Source: Gracilimonas mengyeensis (GTDB lineage Bacteria > Bacteroidota > Rhodothermia > Balneolales > Balneolaceae). Taken from it: 64,000 nt of DNA. The notes under the pieces are model-generated. The model saw nothing but the letters and a program-made list of their open reading frames with translations. It did not search any database and was not told where the DNA came from. Shown piece by piece: positions 8,180-16,899 of the stretch (positions within the stretch are counted from its first letter, which is position 1; each line of letters starts with the position of its first letter). Made by a program: the position numbers and the translations under genes. The stretch is from assembly GCF_900182705.1 (NCBI RefSeq), contig NZ_FXTP01000006.1:124001-188000 (forward strand), written 5' to 3'.

Positions 8180-8518
8180 ATGCCAACGGTAAAACTCCTG
8201 AAGATAGCACATGGCCGCAGCGGCGATAAAGGTAATGGAAGTAATGTGGGAATCATCGCCCGTCATCCGGATATCTATCCCTTCCTTAAAGAGATCCTGA
8301 CGGCTGAGCGGGTGAAAGAACATATGAAATATGTGTGCAAAGGAGAGGTGGAGCGCTACGAACTGCCAAATATCGGTGCCCTTAATTTTATTTTGCATGA
8401 AAGTCTTGGCGGCGGTGGTACGGTTTCCCTGAAGTTGGATGCCCAGGGTAAAACCCATGCTTCTCAGGTTCTTCGGATGGATGTCGATGTTCCGGATGAG
8501 CTACTGGATTTGGTTTAA
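8180..8518 (+). CDS. AtuA C-terminal-like (ferredoxin-fold) protein
   Basis: The 112-residue protein matches the C-terminal part of acyclic terpene utilisation protein AtuA: LLKIAHGRSGDKGNGSNVG at the start, VERYELPNIGALNFILHE, then GGGGTVSLKLDAQGK. Here it is free-standing; in other genomes it is often fused to the larger AtuA/DUF1446 domain. The exact reaction is not known, but AtuA proteins belong to isoprenoid or acyl-CoA catabolism. An upstream in-frame start at 8102 adds 26 residues of low-complexity intergenic sequence, so ATG 8180 is preferred. Confidence 0.82.
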   Translation: MPTVKLLKIAHGRSGDKGNGSNVGIIARHPDIYPFLKEILTAERVKEHMKYVCKGEVERYELPNIGALNFILHESLGGGGTVSLKLDAQGKTHASQVLRMDVDVPDELLDLV

Positions 8519-8543
8519 CCGCTAAGGGCGCGAAAGTGGAACA

Positions 8544-8660
8544 GACCTCTAAGGTTTCAAAAAGCCTGGAGGTCTTGTTGTTAAAAGAAAGGATCGTTTG
8601 GGCCAGGCAAGGTACAACCTTGCAGAGCTTTTACTTTTGAGGTGCAACCTCAAAAGATCT
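8544..8660 (+). repeat. Dyad repeat plus two-hairpin repeat, copy C
   Basis: First, 'gacctctaagg...gcctggaggtc' (about 8545-8575) forms an imperfect hairpin. Then comes copy C of the two-hairpin element: 'caaggta/caaccttg' (8608-8622) and 'cttttgaggtgcaacctcaaaag' (8634-8656), followed by gatc. In the second hairpin both arms differ from copies A and B by matching changes, so base pairing is preserved. The stretch lies between convergent genes and may serve as a terminator region. Confidence 0.7.
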
Positions 8661-8765
8661 TTGATCTTTAGGGGAGGCTTAAGTCAGCTGGAAATTGGGT
8701 AGGGAGAATCTTTAATCTTCTAATTTTCAATCTTAACTTTCTTGAACCTTGCACCTAAAAACTTG

Positions 8766-9335
8766 CTACTCAAAACGAATCGGTACATCTACCTGGACCG
8801 TATCCCATCGCAGCGACATCACCGTCTCATTATCCTGCGGTTCTGAAAACTCAATAGTGAAGGCTTCTACCGGGCTTTCCAGGTTCTGCACGGGAAACTT
8901 CATGCGTTTGTAATCCAGAGTAGAGTCGTATTCGAAAGCACCCCATTGTCCCAGTTCATGGTTGAGTATTACTGTAAAAGAATCGGGTTGGGGAATAGTG
9001 AATAATGCGTAAGTGCTGGGTTCAACAAGTTCATCACCCATCACTACAGAGTCGGTCATAATGATTTCAGTGGCTTCATTGGCGCCGGTTCTCCAAATCT
9101 CGCCCCAGGCTTCCAGTTCTCCAAAGATAACCCGGCCTCGTTTGTAAGGCTGACCGTATACCACTTTTATGTAAGTATCAGCATGGTTGATAGCGGAAAT
9201 GGCTATCGGGCTTTTACGGTGGCCAATATCATTGTTTGAATCATCAGTATTGTCCTCCTGAGACTGACAGGCGGCTGCAAAAAATACAGAGGCAATAAAC
9301 AGGCTGAGTAAAACAGAAGAAAAAGGCGATTTCAT
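8766..9335 (-). CDS. DUF2911 lipoprotein
   Basis: A 189-residue lipoprotein with signal peptide and lipobox AAAC (Cys about residue 23). The mature domain has the DUF2911 pattern: VVYGQPYKRGRVIFGEL, EIWRTGANEATEI, YALFTIP and GQWGAFEYD. These proteins are frequent in Bacteroidota-like periplasm; function is unknown. The start codon overlaps the stop of the upstream protease gene (TGATG), indicating translational coupling. The ATG at 9333-9335 is preferred over the TTG one codon upstream. Confidence 0.88.
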   Translation of the reverse strand: MKSPFSSVLLSLFIASVFFAAACQSQEDNTDDSNNDIGHRKSPIAISAINHADTYIKVVYGQPYKRGRVIFGELEAWGEIWRTGANEATEIIMTDSVVMGDELVEPSTYALFTIPQPDSFTVILNHELGQWGAFEYDSTLDYKRMKFPVQNLESPVEAFTIEFSEPQDNETVMSLRWDTVQVDVPIRFE

Positions 9336-12256
9336 CAAAATTGACCTAAAATAATTTGAGTGTTATTTCGGGTGGGTTCGTATGCAATCCCGAAACCTAA
9401 ATCTAACAATAAGTTAGATACTTTAAACTGCAGATGGAGGCCCGCACCAAACAAACTCCTGCTTGAGGCCACTAAGTTATTGGAGTTCATATCGGTTAGG
9501 GTGTGTGTAAAAGTTGTTAAATAGATACTGTTTACGTATAAAGGAACGGTGAAGTAGCCGGTATCGGGGTAAAACAACGGAATGGTATAGCGGGTGCTGA
9601 AACGTCCCAGGTGCCTGAGCCGGTCGCCGGAAGCGGGACTTGGAAAAGGCATATCGGAAAAACCCATAGGTAAAATAGTGTCGTTGGAATAAATGGGAGA
9701 GGCACTTTGCTGCAAAAACTGCAGATCAAGCCGGAGGGATTGATTCCATTTGCGCAACGGTGATACATAACCCATAGCGCCATAATAGGCCGTCCATTGG
9801 TTATCTAACACAAGATTTGGGGATAGGTTGCCAAGGTCTAATTGGTACTCCGGTTTGTTGAGGGTACGTTCAAAAAAACCAAATAGCCCCAAGCCGGACG
9901 AAGGCTGCACATCTCGCCGAAGGTTCAAAATACCGAGATTGAGTTGAGAAAAGATACCTGCGCGGTATCGGGTAGAAAAATCTGAAATCGGTTCAGGCTG
10001 CAAATCGAAGTAGCGAAGTTGTTCAGCGGAGACTTCGGGTGAGATATACAAAGAGGAAAGCCGCGTATTGGCCCGGAAGGTATAACTAAAGGGCAGGGAT
10101 AAAGATAAGCCGCGCTCTTGCCGCATGATGGAATATCGCCCGTTGTTCACAAGCAAAGAGGTGAAGGAAGGATCGCTGTAGGCCTGAAGTTCAAAACCCG
10201 GGTAGAACATCTTATTGGCATAGGTCACATCATACCAAAGCCGATCCTGAATGCCAGTGATCTCGATATTATAAGCTTGAGAGGAAAGGGCGTCGATGCT
10301 GGATAGTGAAACTCCCAGTTCATTGGTTCCGGCAGTTTGGGTATATACCGGGTAGACGGCACGGGGTTTAAGCCACCCAAGGCCACTACGGTAGGGCTCT
10401 GGCTTCAAATCCTGAAGGCTATCTGACCAAGAAGCTCCCAGCAACGGATGATTCTGTTGTTCTTCAAATGCCTGAGCGGATAAGAAATGTAAAGGGGAAA
10501 GGGGAGCGTTAAGAAAGTCTGACTGATCCAGGATGGCGAGTTTTCGTTCATCATCCTGTTGAATAATATAGGCCAGCCTGGAGCCGTCTGGACTGTAAGC
10601 ACCTTCAAAAGCATTGTATGGTGCATTAGTGATTTGGACCACCTGTCCGCTATTCAAGTTGTACTCATAGATGTTTAGGGTAGAGCCAATGTCGAGGCTA
10701 ACTAGCAGCCGATCTCCGTCGGGGTGCCAGTGTGCATCAAATACAGAAGCTTCAGCAAAAGCCAGGGTTGGCGGGGCATCCAAACTTTGAGGGAGTGATT
10801 CATAAGATGAAAGCCAAAGGGCCTGCACGCCTTTTTTGTTGATGATTACAGCTAACTGCTCCGGCTTAAGGGGATTAGCGGTGATGCTAATTGGCTCGGC
10901 TTCGCTAAATAATTTAATGGTTTCCAGGGAGCCATCTTCGAGTACCTCTACAATTCGTTTTACAGATCCTAAAGATTGAATGGCTAGTAACTTTTCACCT
11001 GACTGAGTAGGAGAATGAACGCGTGCATTTTGGGTGATTCGCTCAGATTTCCCTGAGCGGGGATTCAGTCGGTATAAATCCGAATAATAAGCGCTGTAGG
11101 TGGGGCGTGCCGTATAGGCGGCATAGATCAGGTGTTTATCTTCCAGTAGTTGGTAATGATAGTCGCCTACCATAAAAGTTTCTTTGACCAGTCGGGTAGA
11201 ACCATCTTCTATATCGTATCCGTAAAATCCGAAACGCCCGTTGTGAAAGGAGCCGCTGTATAGGATTTCATTCTCTGTAAGCCAGCGAGGTCCATGTACT
11301 TCTTCGCCATCAAAGGGGAGTTCAATGATACGGGAGTGTTGGCTGGTGTTCTCTTCAAATTCAGAGAGGCGCTTTTCTTCTGATTCCAGGATGTCTGCTT
11401 CATACTCTTTGTATAACTCACCGGGCCATTTGCCGGTTTTTTTATATAGCGCAAAACCATATCCCAGAAAAAAATGATGATAATGGTAGCGGATGGCTTT
11501 CCGTGAAACTTTCTCCCCGTAGTTTTCTTGCAGCCAGTACGTGAATTCATGGCCGGCAATATAGTGGCGATCACCCGGCAGACTATATTCGGAGGGAATG
11601 AAGGTTTGGCCCATATTCCACCGGTCTGGTGAAGCAAAATTGGCATTAAAGCGATTCAGGAAATAGGGATAGTTACCACGCCCTCCGTTTTCGGTGATGG
11701 CTTCACTTTCGTGATAGACGGCAAGTCCTTCATGAACCCCCATTGGTACCAGCGCATGGATGAGTCGGCCAGCATCAGGAGAAAATAAACTGATAAAATT
11801 GGACAGGCTGACTTTTTTCTCATCCAACGGCTGTTGCACGTTCATGTGCGAGGCATGAACCAATTCATGTGGCAATACAGTTTCCAGCCATCCGCCGGTT
11901 TGTGGGTTCATGCCTTTCCCTTTGATGGGAGCCAAATCCACTTCTGATCTAAAATTATAGGGACTCACATATCCATTGGAGCGGTCCGTAAAACTGCTCA
12001 GTATGACAGGAAATTTTTTTAAGGTTCCGCCCGCTAATTCGGCAACGGAAGGATATTGAGCTTCAAGAATAGCGGCAGAGCGATAAGCCAGGGAATCATC
12101 TGCAGAAGGAAAGATGATGCGAAAATGAGGAGTATGAATTTGTTGCCATTCTACGCCTGGTGCGCGGTGTTGCAGCGAGTTCAGGTATCCTTGCCCGTAA
12201 CCCTGAGACGAGCCAAAGAACCACAATCCAATCAATAAAAAGAAGAAACGCATCAT
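9335..12256 (-). CDS. Gluzincin metalloprotease-propeller-barrel protein
   Basis: A 973-residue exported protein. After a signal peptide (about 1-22) comes a peptidase-MA-like domain with HELVH (His130, Glu131, His134) and a downstream HEGLA (Glu176), a complete zinc-binding set. Residues about 310-620 carry TolB/WD40-like propeller repeats (for example SPDGSRLAYI). The last ~330 residues alternate like an outer-membrane beta-barrel and end in Phe. This suggests a cell-surface or periplasmic protease domain anchored in the outer membrane. It is coupled to the PAQR gene upstream (4-nt overlap) and the DUF2911 gene downstream. Substrate unknown. Confidence 0.75.
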   Translation of the reverse strand: MMRFFFLLIGLWFFGSSQGYGQGYLNSLQHRAPGVEWQQIHTPHFRIIFPSADDSLAYRSAAILEAQYPSVAELAGGTLKKFPVILSSFTDRSNGYVSPYNFRSEVDLAPIKGKGMNPQTGGWLETVLPHELVHASHMNVQQPLDEKKVSLSNFISLFSPDAGRLIHALVPMGVHEGLAVYHESEAITENGGRGNYPYFLNRFNANFASPDRWNMGQTFIPSEYSLPGDRHYIAGHEFTYWLQENYGEKVSRKAIRYHYHHFFLGYGFALYKKTGKWPGELYKEYEADILESEEKRLSEFEENTSQHSRIIELPFDGEEVHGPRWLTENEILYSGSFHNGRFGFYGYDIEDGSTRLVKETFMVGDYHYQLLEDKHLIYAAYTARPTYSAYYSDLYRLNPRSGKSERITQNARVHSPTQSGEKLLAIQSLGSVKRIVEVLEDGSLETIKLFSEAEPISITANPLKPEQLAVIINKKGVQALWLSSYESLPQSLDAPPTLAFAEASVFDAHWHPDGDRLLVSLDIGSTLNIYEYNLNSGQVVQITNAPYNAFEGAYSPDGSRLAYIIQQDDERKLAILDQSDFLNAPLSPLHFLSAQAFEEQQNHPLLGASWSDSLQDLKPEPYRSGLGWLKPRAVYPVYTQTAGTNELGVSLSSIDALSSQAYNIEITGIQDRLWYDVTYANKMFYPGFELQAYSDPSFTSLLVNNGRYSIMRQERGLSLSLPFSYTFRANTRLSSLYISPEVSAEQLRYFDLQPEPISDFSTRYRAGIFSQLNLGILNLRRDVQPSSGLGLFGFFERTLNKPEYQLDLGNLSPNLVLDNQWTAYYGAMGYVSPLRKWNQSLRLDLQFLQQSASPIYSNDTILPMGFSDMPFPSPASGDRLRHLGRFSTRYTIPLFYPDTGYFTVPLYVNSIYLTTFTHTLTDMNSNNLVASSRSLFGAGLHLQFKVSNLLLDLGFGIAYEPTRNNTQIILGQF

Positions 12257-12921
12257 AGGCTGGGGATATTGAAGTTAGGCAAGTACGCGTAAATAGCCCA
12301 ATAATGCGAAAAGGCACCGCCTAAAACAAACAAGTGCCAAATTTCATGAAAGCCAAAGCGACCGGGAATGGGATTGGGTTTTTTAATGGCGTAGATCACG
12401 GCGCCTGCCGTATAAAAGAATCCGCCGAGAGCAATCCAGTAGATAAAAGCGTGCGGTAAAATATCCCAGATAACCGGAAGTATGATGACCGATACCCAGC
12501 CCATCAGCAAATAAATAACCGTAGAAAACCAGCGTGGGGCATTCAGCCAAAACGTTTTCTTTAAAATACCGGCTATAGCAAAAAGCCAGATGCCCAATAA
12601 CATGCCCCATTGCCATGCGCCTTGCAGTGCAATAACACACATTGGGGTATAGGTGCCGGCAATCACAATGTAAATGAAGATGTGATCAAACAAACGGAAA
12701 AGCTCTTCGGTGCGATTCTCAACATTTAGGGTGTGATACACACCGCTGGAGAAAAACATCAAAAACACAGACAATCCATATACCAGGAACGCCACTTTGT
12801 AGGTGATGGGATCGTCCCAGCCGGCATGAAGTAAAAAGCCCAGCCAGATGATAGAAATAAAAGCGCCCAGGTAATGGGAGTACGCATTAAAAGGCTCTCT
12901 TGGAGGAAAGAAGTAGTGCAC
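12253..12921 (-). CDS. PAQR / hemolysin III-family membrane protein
   Basis: The 222-residue membrane protein has the hemolysin III/TrhA layout. The REPFNAYSHYLGA start, SSGVYHTL and FRLFDHIFIYIVIAGTYTP are family signatures, and a final HEIWHLFVLGGAFSHY segment supplies conserved histidines of the PAQR metal site. Seven membrane helices are expected. Bacterial members are linked to membrane fluidity homeostasis; hemolysis is not their established role. It heads a coupled operon with the metalloprotease and DUF2911 genes. Confidence 0.9.
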   Translation of the reverse strand: MHYFFPPREPFNAYSHYLGAFISIIWLGFLLHAGWDDPITYKVAFLVYGLSVFLMFFSSGVYHTLNVENRTEELFRLFDHIFIYIVIAGTYTPMCVIALQGAWQWGMLLGIWLFAIAGILKKTFWLNAPRWFSTVIYLLMGWVSVIILPVIWDILPHAFIYWIALGGFFYTAGAVIYAIKKPNPIPGRFGFHEIWHLFVLGGAFSHYWAIYAYLPNFNIPSL

Positions 12922-12979
12922 AACGGTAGTTATTTAATGAGGCAAAAAGATAGAAAAACCGCCGTTAAAAGCACACCGT

Positions 12980-14041
12980 CTATTTTTGTTGTGCGGCGAA
13001 TACCAGGTCAATAATCTGGTATAAACTGTTTTGCTGAAAATTGTGTCCGCCTTCGGTATCCACCCGGTGTACCATTACCAGTTTGGAACCAGGATACACG
13101 CCCAGCATGTGGATGCCAGCGCCGGTATGGAAAAAGGATTTGGTGGCGCGATTTTCATTGGGTATCAGCACGTTCCATAGCATGCCGTATCCGATGTTAA
13201 TGCGGGGATTGGTGATGGAATAGGCCGTGGTGCTGGCTTCAATCCAACTTTCGGGAATGATTTGCTTTCCATCCCACCTCCCTTCCTGAAGATACAAAGT
13301 GCCGAATTTAGCGAGGTCGTGGGCCGACATCCGGAAGTGATAGGCCGGGTAATCCGATTTGCTGGGTTCATTCTGGTAAAAACCATCTGCATCAGGAATG
13401 GGACTATCATCGTTGTCCAGGTCGATGCTGGTATAAGCGCCTTCATAATGGATCATGCCGATAGGGTCAGCGATGTGTTGCTTGAATAAGGTGTAAATAG
13501 ATTCGCCGGTTTTCATTTCCAGAATGTGTCCCAGGGTATTAAAATCCCAGTTGTTGTAATAATAGTGCTCTCCGGGTTGATGCGCTTCGCGTTCCGGCAT
13601 TCCGCGCAGCATCCCCTGAGAAACAGCTGCAGCGGGATGATATATGCCGGACCTTGATTTCAACAAATCTGCGATGCGGGCTTGTTTCTCTTGTTCGGTC
13701 AGTGTTGGTTCAATATCATCGATGCCTAATTCAGCTAAGGTTGCAGAGGTGTCAATCACCCCCTTTTCCACATAAATACCATAAAGGCTATTTAGGAGAG
13801 TTTTGCGAATGGAATGGATGAGATGTTTTTGATGCGAGGCTCCCCAATCAAAAAATACTTTTCCATCATACACCAACATAAGAGAAGAAGAACCGGACTG
13901 TTCCAGAAAATCCTCCAGCTCGTGCAATCTTTCAGCAGAAAAACCGGCTTCTTCCGGAGTGATAGTTGGCAGGGGTTGGCCAACGGTCGGTAAATTGACA
14001 AAAAGTCCAGCTAACAAAATTAGTAGGAAATGAAATCGCAT
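12980..14041 (-). CDS. Beta-lactamase-fold serine hydrolase
   Basis: A 353-residue exported class C beta-lactamase-type hydrolase. It has a signal peptide (about 1-21), catalytic SIRK (Ser77-Lys80, the SxxK motif), YNN (Tyr162-Asn164) and HTG near the C terminus. Members act as esterases, peptidases or amide hydrolases; the substrate cannot be predicted. It starts about 220 bp from the divergent potassium channel gene. Confidence 0.9.
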   Translation of the reverse strand: MRFHFLLILLAGLFVNLPTVGQPLPTITPEEAGFSAERLHELEDFLEQSGSSSLMLVYDGKVFFDWGASHQKHLIHSIRKTLLNSLYGIYVEKGVIDTSATLAELGIDDIEPTLTEQEKQARIADLLKSRSGIYHPAAAVSQGMLRGMPEREAHQPGEHYYYNNWDFNTLGHILEMKTGESIYTLFKQHIADPIGMIHYEGAYTSIDLDNDDSPIPDADGFYQNEPSKSDYPAYHFRMSAHDLAKFGTLYLQEGRWDGKQIIPESWIEASTTAYSITNPRINIGYGMLWNVLIPNENRATKSFFHTGAGIHMLGVYPGSKLVMVHRVDTEGGHNFQQNSLYQIIDLVFAAQQK

Positions 14042-14201
14042 AGAATATTTTATGTGGAACTGTGGGCTGAAGACATCAGACTAAATTTTTGCAAAAAAGT
14101 TACAAATCTTTCAAAATTTGAATAGATACTGTTCCATATTATCCTCATAATAATAAGCAGACTTAACCACTCGCATTAAAATTTAAAAGTATAACAGGCA
14201 G

Positions 14202-14221
14202 CCGGTATTATGTAATACCGG
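14202..14221 (+). promoter_or_regulatory. Perfect 9-bp inverted repeat upstream of channel gene
   Basis: 'ccggtatta' and 'taataccgg' are separated by 2 bp, 39 bp before the start of the potassium channel gene and followed by 'tttctc'. It could be an operator, an RNA hairpin in the leader, or a weak terminator for upstream transcripts. Seen directly; the role is inference. Confidence 0.4.
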
Positions 14222-14259
14222 TTTCTCTAATCAGCAAAAAAGACAGCACGAAAGAAATC

Positions 14260-15894
14260 ATGCTAAAAAGTTGGCGGAATAAAATCATAAATGCGGTTTT
14301 AACTGTCATTATTATCGTTGGGGTGTACTCAAGCATATTCCAGTGGGCCATGCCGGTATTTGAAAACCATTCGGTTACTTTCCCGCAATCGGTGCAGGTG
14401 GTTATTGAATCGTTGACTACTACGGGCTATGGGGGCTTCGCTCCCTGGCAAAGTGATTTTATGAATTATTTTGTACTGCTTATGAATTTAACCGGGGTGG
14501 TGCTGGTGTTTGTTGCCTTTCCGGTGTTTTTTCTGCCTTACCTGCGGGATGCCATCGGAAAAACGGCTCCCCGGGCCGTGGATACGAAAGACCATGTTAT
14601 TATTTGTGAGTATTCATCCTACACCAATGCATTGATTGAAGAACTGAAATCCCGCGATAAGGACTACATCATCATTGAACAGGATGAAACAAATGCGCTG
14701 GAGCTGATATCCAACGGATACAACGTGATGACCGGCGATCCTGAATCGGAAGACACCTTACGGGCGGCTTGTATTTCGGAGGCTACGGCGGTGGTGCACT
14801 CGGAGATTTATAAAAACATCAGCATTGTATTTACGGCCAAAAACATTGAGCCGGGCATAAAAGTGATTGCCATCCTGCGCGATGACAATATGGACATTTA
14901 TTATAAGCTGGCGCGGACTAATGGTGCTGATATCACCATTAGTCCGCGCCAGCTGGTGGGGAAAAGCCTGGCCACCCAGATTCCGGCGGTCTCCATCAAC
15001 GAAAGCGTAGAAATTGACAGCACCATCGAGCTGGTGGAAATTGATATTGAAGAAGGCAGTGAACTGTGCAATAAAACCATTCATGAGGCCAACCTGCTTA
15101 ATGAACACCACATAAATATTATAGGCGCATGGCTGAATGGTGATTTTAAAAGTCCGGTGGATGTGGACCTGGTGCTGGACTCAAAAACGCGGTTATTGGT
15201 TGCAGGAGATGTAAGCGAGCTGGAACAACTAACGAAAAAAGCAGAGGCTCAAACCCGGCATTTTATACGGAATGAGGTTTTCATTTTCGGTTATGGCAGA
15301 TCAGGTAAGGCGGCGGCTGAGTTTTTAAAAGACAAAAGTGTAGACGTGCGCATCATGGATATCAAAGAAAAAGAAGGGGTGGATATGGTGGGCGACGTAA
15401 GCAAACCCGAAACCCTCGACCAAATGAATATCGAGGATGCCTCGGCAATTATCATCACCATTAAAGATGATACAGCGGCTTTGTTTTCCACGCTTATGGC
15501 CCGCAATAAAAACAAAAAAGCCAACATCATTGTGCGCGCCAATGACGTGGAAGATGTGCAGAAGCTCTACCAAGCCGGAGCGGATTATGTGCAATCATTG
15601 GCTACGGTAACCGGGCGTATGTTGGCCTCGTGCATCTTTGAAGACGAGCGCTCGCTGGCCGTAGAAAAACAAATTAACCTGGTGCAGTTGCCGGCCGGGG
15701 ATTTGGTAGGTAGAACGCTGGCCGAGAGCAACGTGAGGGCGGAAACGGGCTGCACTATTTTAGGGGTGATACGCGACGGGAAGAAAATCACCACGCTACA
15801 TCCTGAAAAATTTGAATTTCAGGACGGCGATGACGTAATACTTGCCGGAACCGACGATAGCACTCAACTGTTCGAAAAGAAATACTTAAACTAA
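14260..15894 (+). CDS. Potassium channel with two RCK (TrkA) domains
   Basis: The 544-residue protein has two membrane helices around a pore loop with the filter TTTGYGGF. Two tandem RCK units follow (TrkA-N plus TrkA-C each). The first NAD-binding loop is degenerate (ICEYSSYTNAL). The second is canonical (FGYGRSGKAAAEF). This is the architecture of ligand-gated bacterial K+ channels of the MthK/GsuK type. It is paralogous to the channel at 19546. The coding sequence contains a 21-bp perfect inverted repeat (14906-14954), reported separately. Confidence 0.88.
   Translation: MLKSWRNKIINAVLTVIIIVGVYSSIFQWAMPVFENHSVTFPQSVQVVIESLTTTGYGGFAPWQSDFMNYFVLLMNLTGVVLVFVAFPVFFLPYLRDAIGKTAPRAVDTKDHVIICEYSSYTNALIEELKSRDKDYIIIEQDETNALELISNGYNVMTGDPESEDTLRAACISEATAVVHSEIYKNISIVFTAKNIEPGIKVIAILRDDNMDIYYKLARTNGADITISPRQLVGKSLATQIPAVSINESVEIDSTIELVEIDIEEGSELCNKTIHEANLLNEHHINIIGAWLNGDFKSPVDVDLVLDSKTRLLVAGDVSELEQLTKKAEAQTRHFIRNEVFIFGYGRSGKAAAEFLKDKSVDVRIMDIKEKEGVDMVGDVSKPETLDQMNIEDASAIIITIKDDTAALFSTLMARNKNKKANIIVRANDVEDVQKLYQAGADYVQSLATVTGRMLASCIFEDERSLAVEKQINLVQLPAGDLVGRTLAESNVRAETGCTILGVIRDGKKITTLHPEKFEFQDGDDVILAGTDDSTQLFEKKYLN
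14906..14954 (+). repeat. 21-bp perfect inverted repeat inside channel gene
   Basis: Left arm 14906-14926 and right arm 14934-14954 are perfect reverse complements with a 7-bp loop 'ctgatat'. The arms begin 'agctggcgcgga' and end 'tccgcgccagct'. The coded segment reads LARTNGADITISPRQL; the opposite strand also reads LARTNG and ISPRQL in one frame, a direct result of the palindrome. The transcript would fold into a very stable stem. Confidence 0.95.
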
Positions 15895-16008
15895 GGCGAT
15901 GTAGCCTTTGGAAAAGAAAATACAGGCTGAATCCTTAACCACATACATAAATTTAACTTCTTGAAATTAGACCATTCATTTCCTGCTGACACAGTTTATT
16001 GATCTTGG

Positions 16009-16275
16009 TCATTCTAATTTATTAAGGTCTAAGGCATCAAAATTGAATGTTTCTAAATCGTGTTTATCTAAATAGGCATCAATTTGCTGGACGACCTTTT
16101 TTTCAGCTTCTTTCCAGTTTTCTCCTTCTGCTGAAAAATCAACCTTTAAATTTTCACTATGCGGATGTATGCCTTCCGATCTGACTCGTTTAGTTAAGAC
16201 ATCTTTCTCTGGTGCATTAAGGTCTTCAAGGTCTTTAAAAAGTGCAGCTCCACGGTATGATCCCAAAAATTCCAT
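16009..16275 (-). CDS. Hypothetical protein, 88 residues
   Basis: A small soluble, acidic protein of unknown family, with no signal peptide or membrane segment. The C-terminal half (WKEAEKKVVQQIDAYLDKHD) looks helical. An ATG at 16285-16287 is also available, but the sequence GGGAGG lies 4 nt before the ATG at 16273-16275, an ideal ribosome-binding site, so the shorter start is chosen. It is divergent from the DoxX gene. Confidence 0.55.
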   Translation of the reverse strand: MEFLGSYRGAALFKDLEDLNAPEKDVLTKRVRSEGIHPHSENLKVDFSAEGENWKEAEKKVVQQIDAYLDKHDLETFNFDALDLNKLE

Positions 16276-16357
16276 ATAGCCTCCCATTTAATTTATAATT
16301 GAACGAATATATTATACATTGAAATCAAATAGTAATTTTGTAAAATCAACAGAGCAT

Positions 16358-16846
16358 ATGCGGCAATTATTGCAGACGGATGTTTCAAAAACAACTTTGT
16401 TAATACGAATAATGGTTGGGGGGATTTTTTCCGAAGGTATTCAAAAGTTTTTATATCCAATGGCAAGAGGCACCGGCAGGTTTGAAAGTATGGGCTTTCC
16501 TTATCCTGAATTTTTTGGGAATTTTATTGGTTTTATCGAATTATTGGCAGGAATGATGGTTTTAATGGGGGTTCTAACTCGAGTCGGTGCCTTTTCTACG
16601 ATCACAATCATGAGTGTTGCTATTATTACAACTAAAATACCGATTGCTTTTAGGGAGTCTTTTGGACCTTTTGTTCTCAGGGATCTTGAAGTGTATGGTT
16701 TCTGGAGTATGGCACACGAACTGCGAACCGATTTTGCAATGTGGCTTGGAAGTTTATTTTTAATTATAAAAGGTGGGGGACGGTGGTCTGTTGACCAAAA
16801 ATTATATCGAGCTTGGTATTCTTTTTCTTGGCAGCCCAATGATTAG
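16358..16846 (+). CDS. DoxX-family membrane protein
   Basis: The protein has about four membrane helices and DoxX features: LLIRIMVGGIFSEGIQKFLYP early, then FIGFIELLAGMMVLMGVLTRVGAF. Family members are quinone-linked or redox-stress membrane proteins of varied role. A TTG at 16319 would add 13 residues; the ATG at 16358 lies just before the conserved region and is preferred, but the choice is not secure. It sits 53 bp upstream of trkH in an AT-rich stretch. Confidence 0.8.
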   Translation: MRQLLQTDVSKTTLLIRIMVGGIFSEGIQKFLYPMARGTGRFESMGFPYPEFFGNFIGFIELLAGMMVLMGVLTRVGAFSTITIMSVAIITTKIPIAFRESFGPFVLRDLEVYGFWSMAHELRTDFAMWLGSLFLIIKGGGRWSVDQKLYRAWYSFSWQPND

Positions 16847-16899
16847 TTGGTAGACATGCTTTTCCGAAAATGGTTCGTCAATATTGATATATTTGCTGA

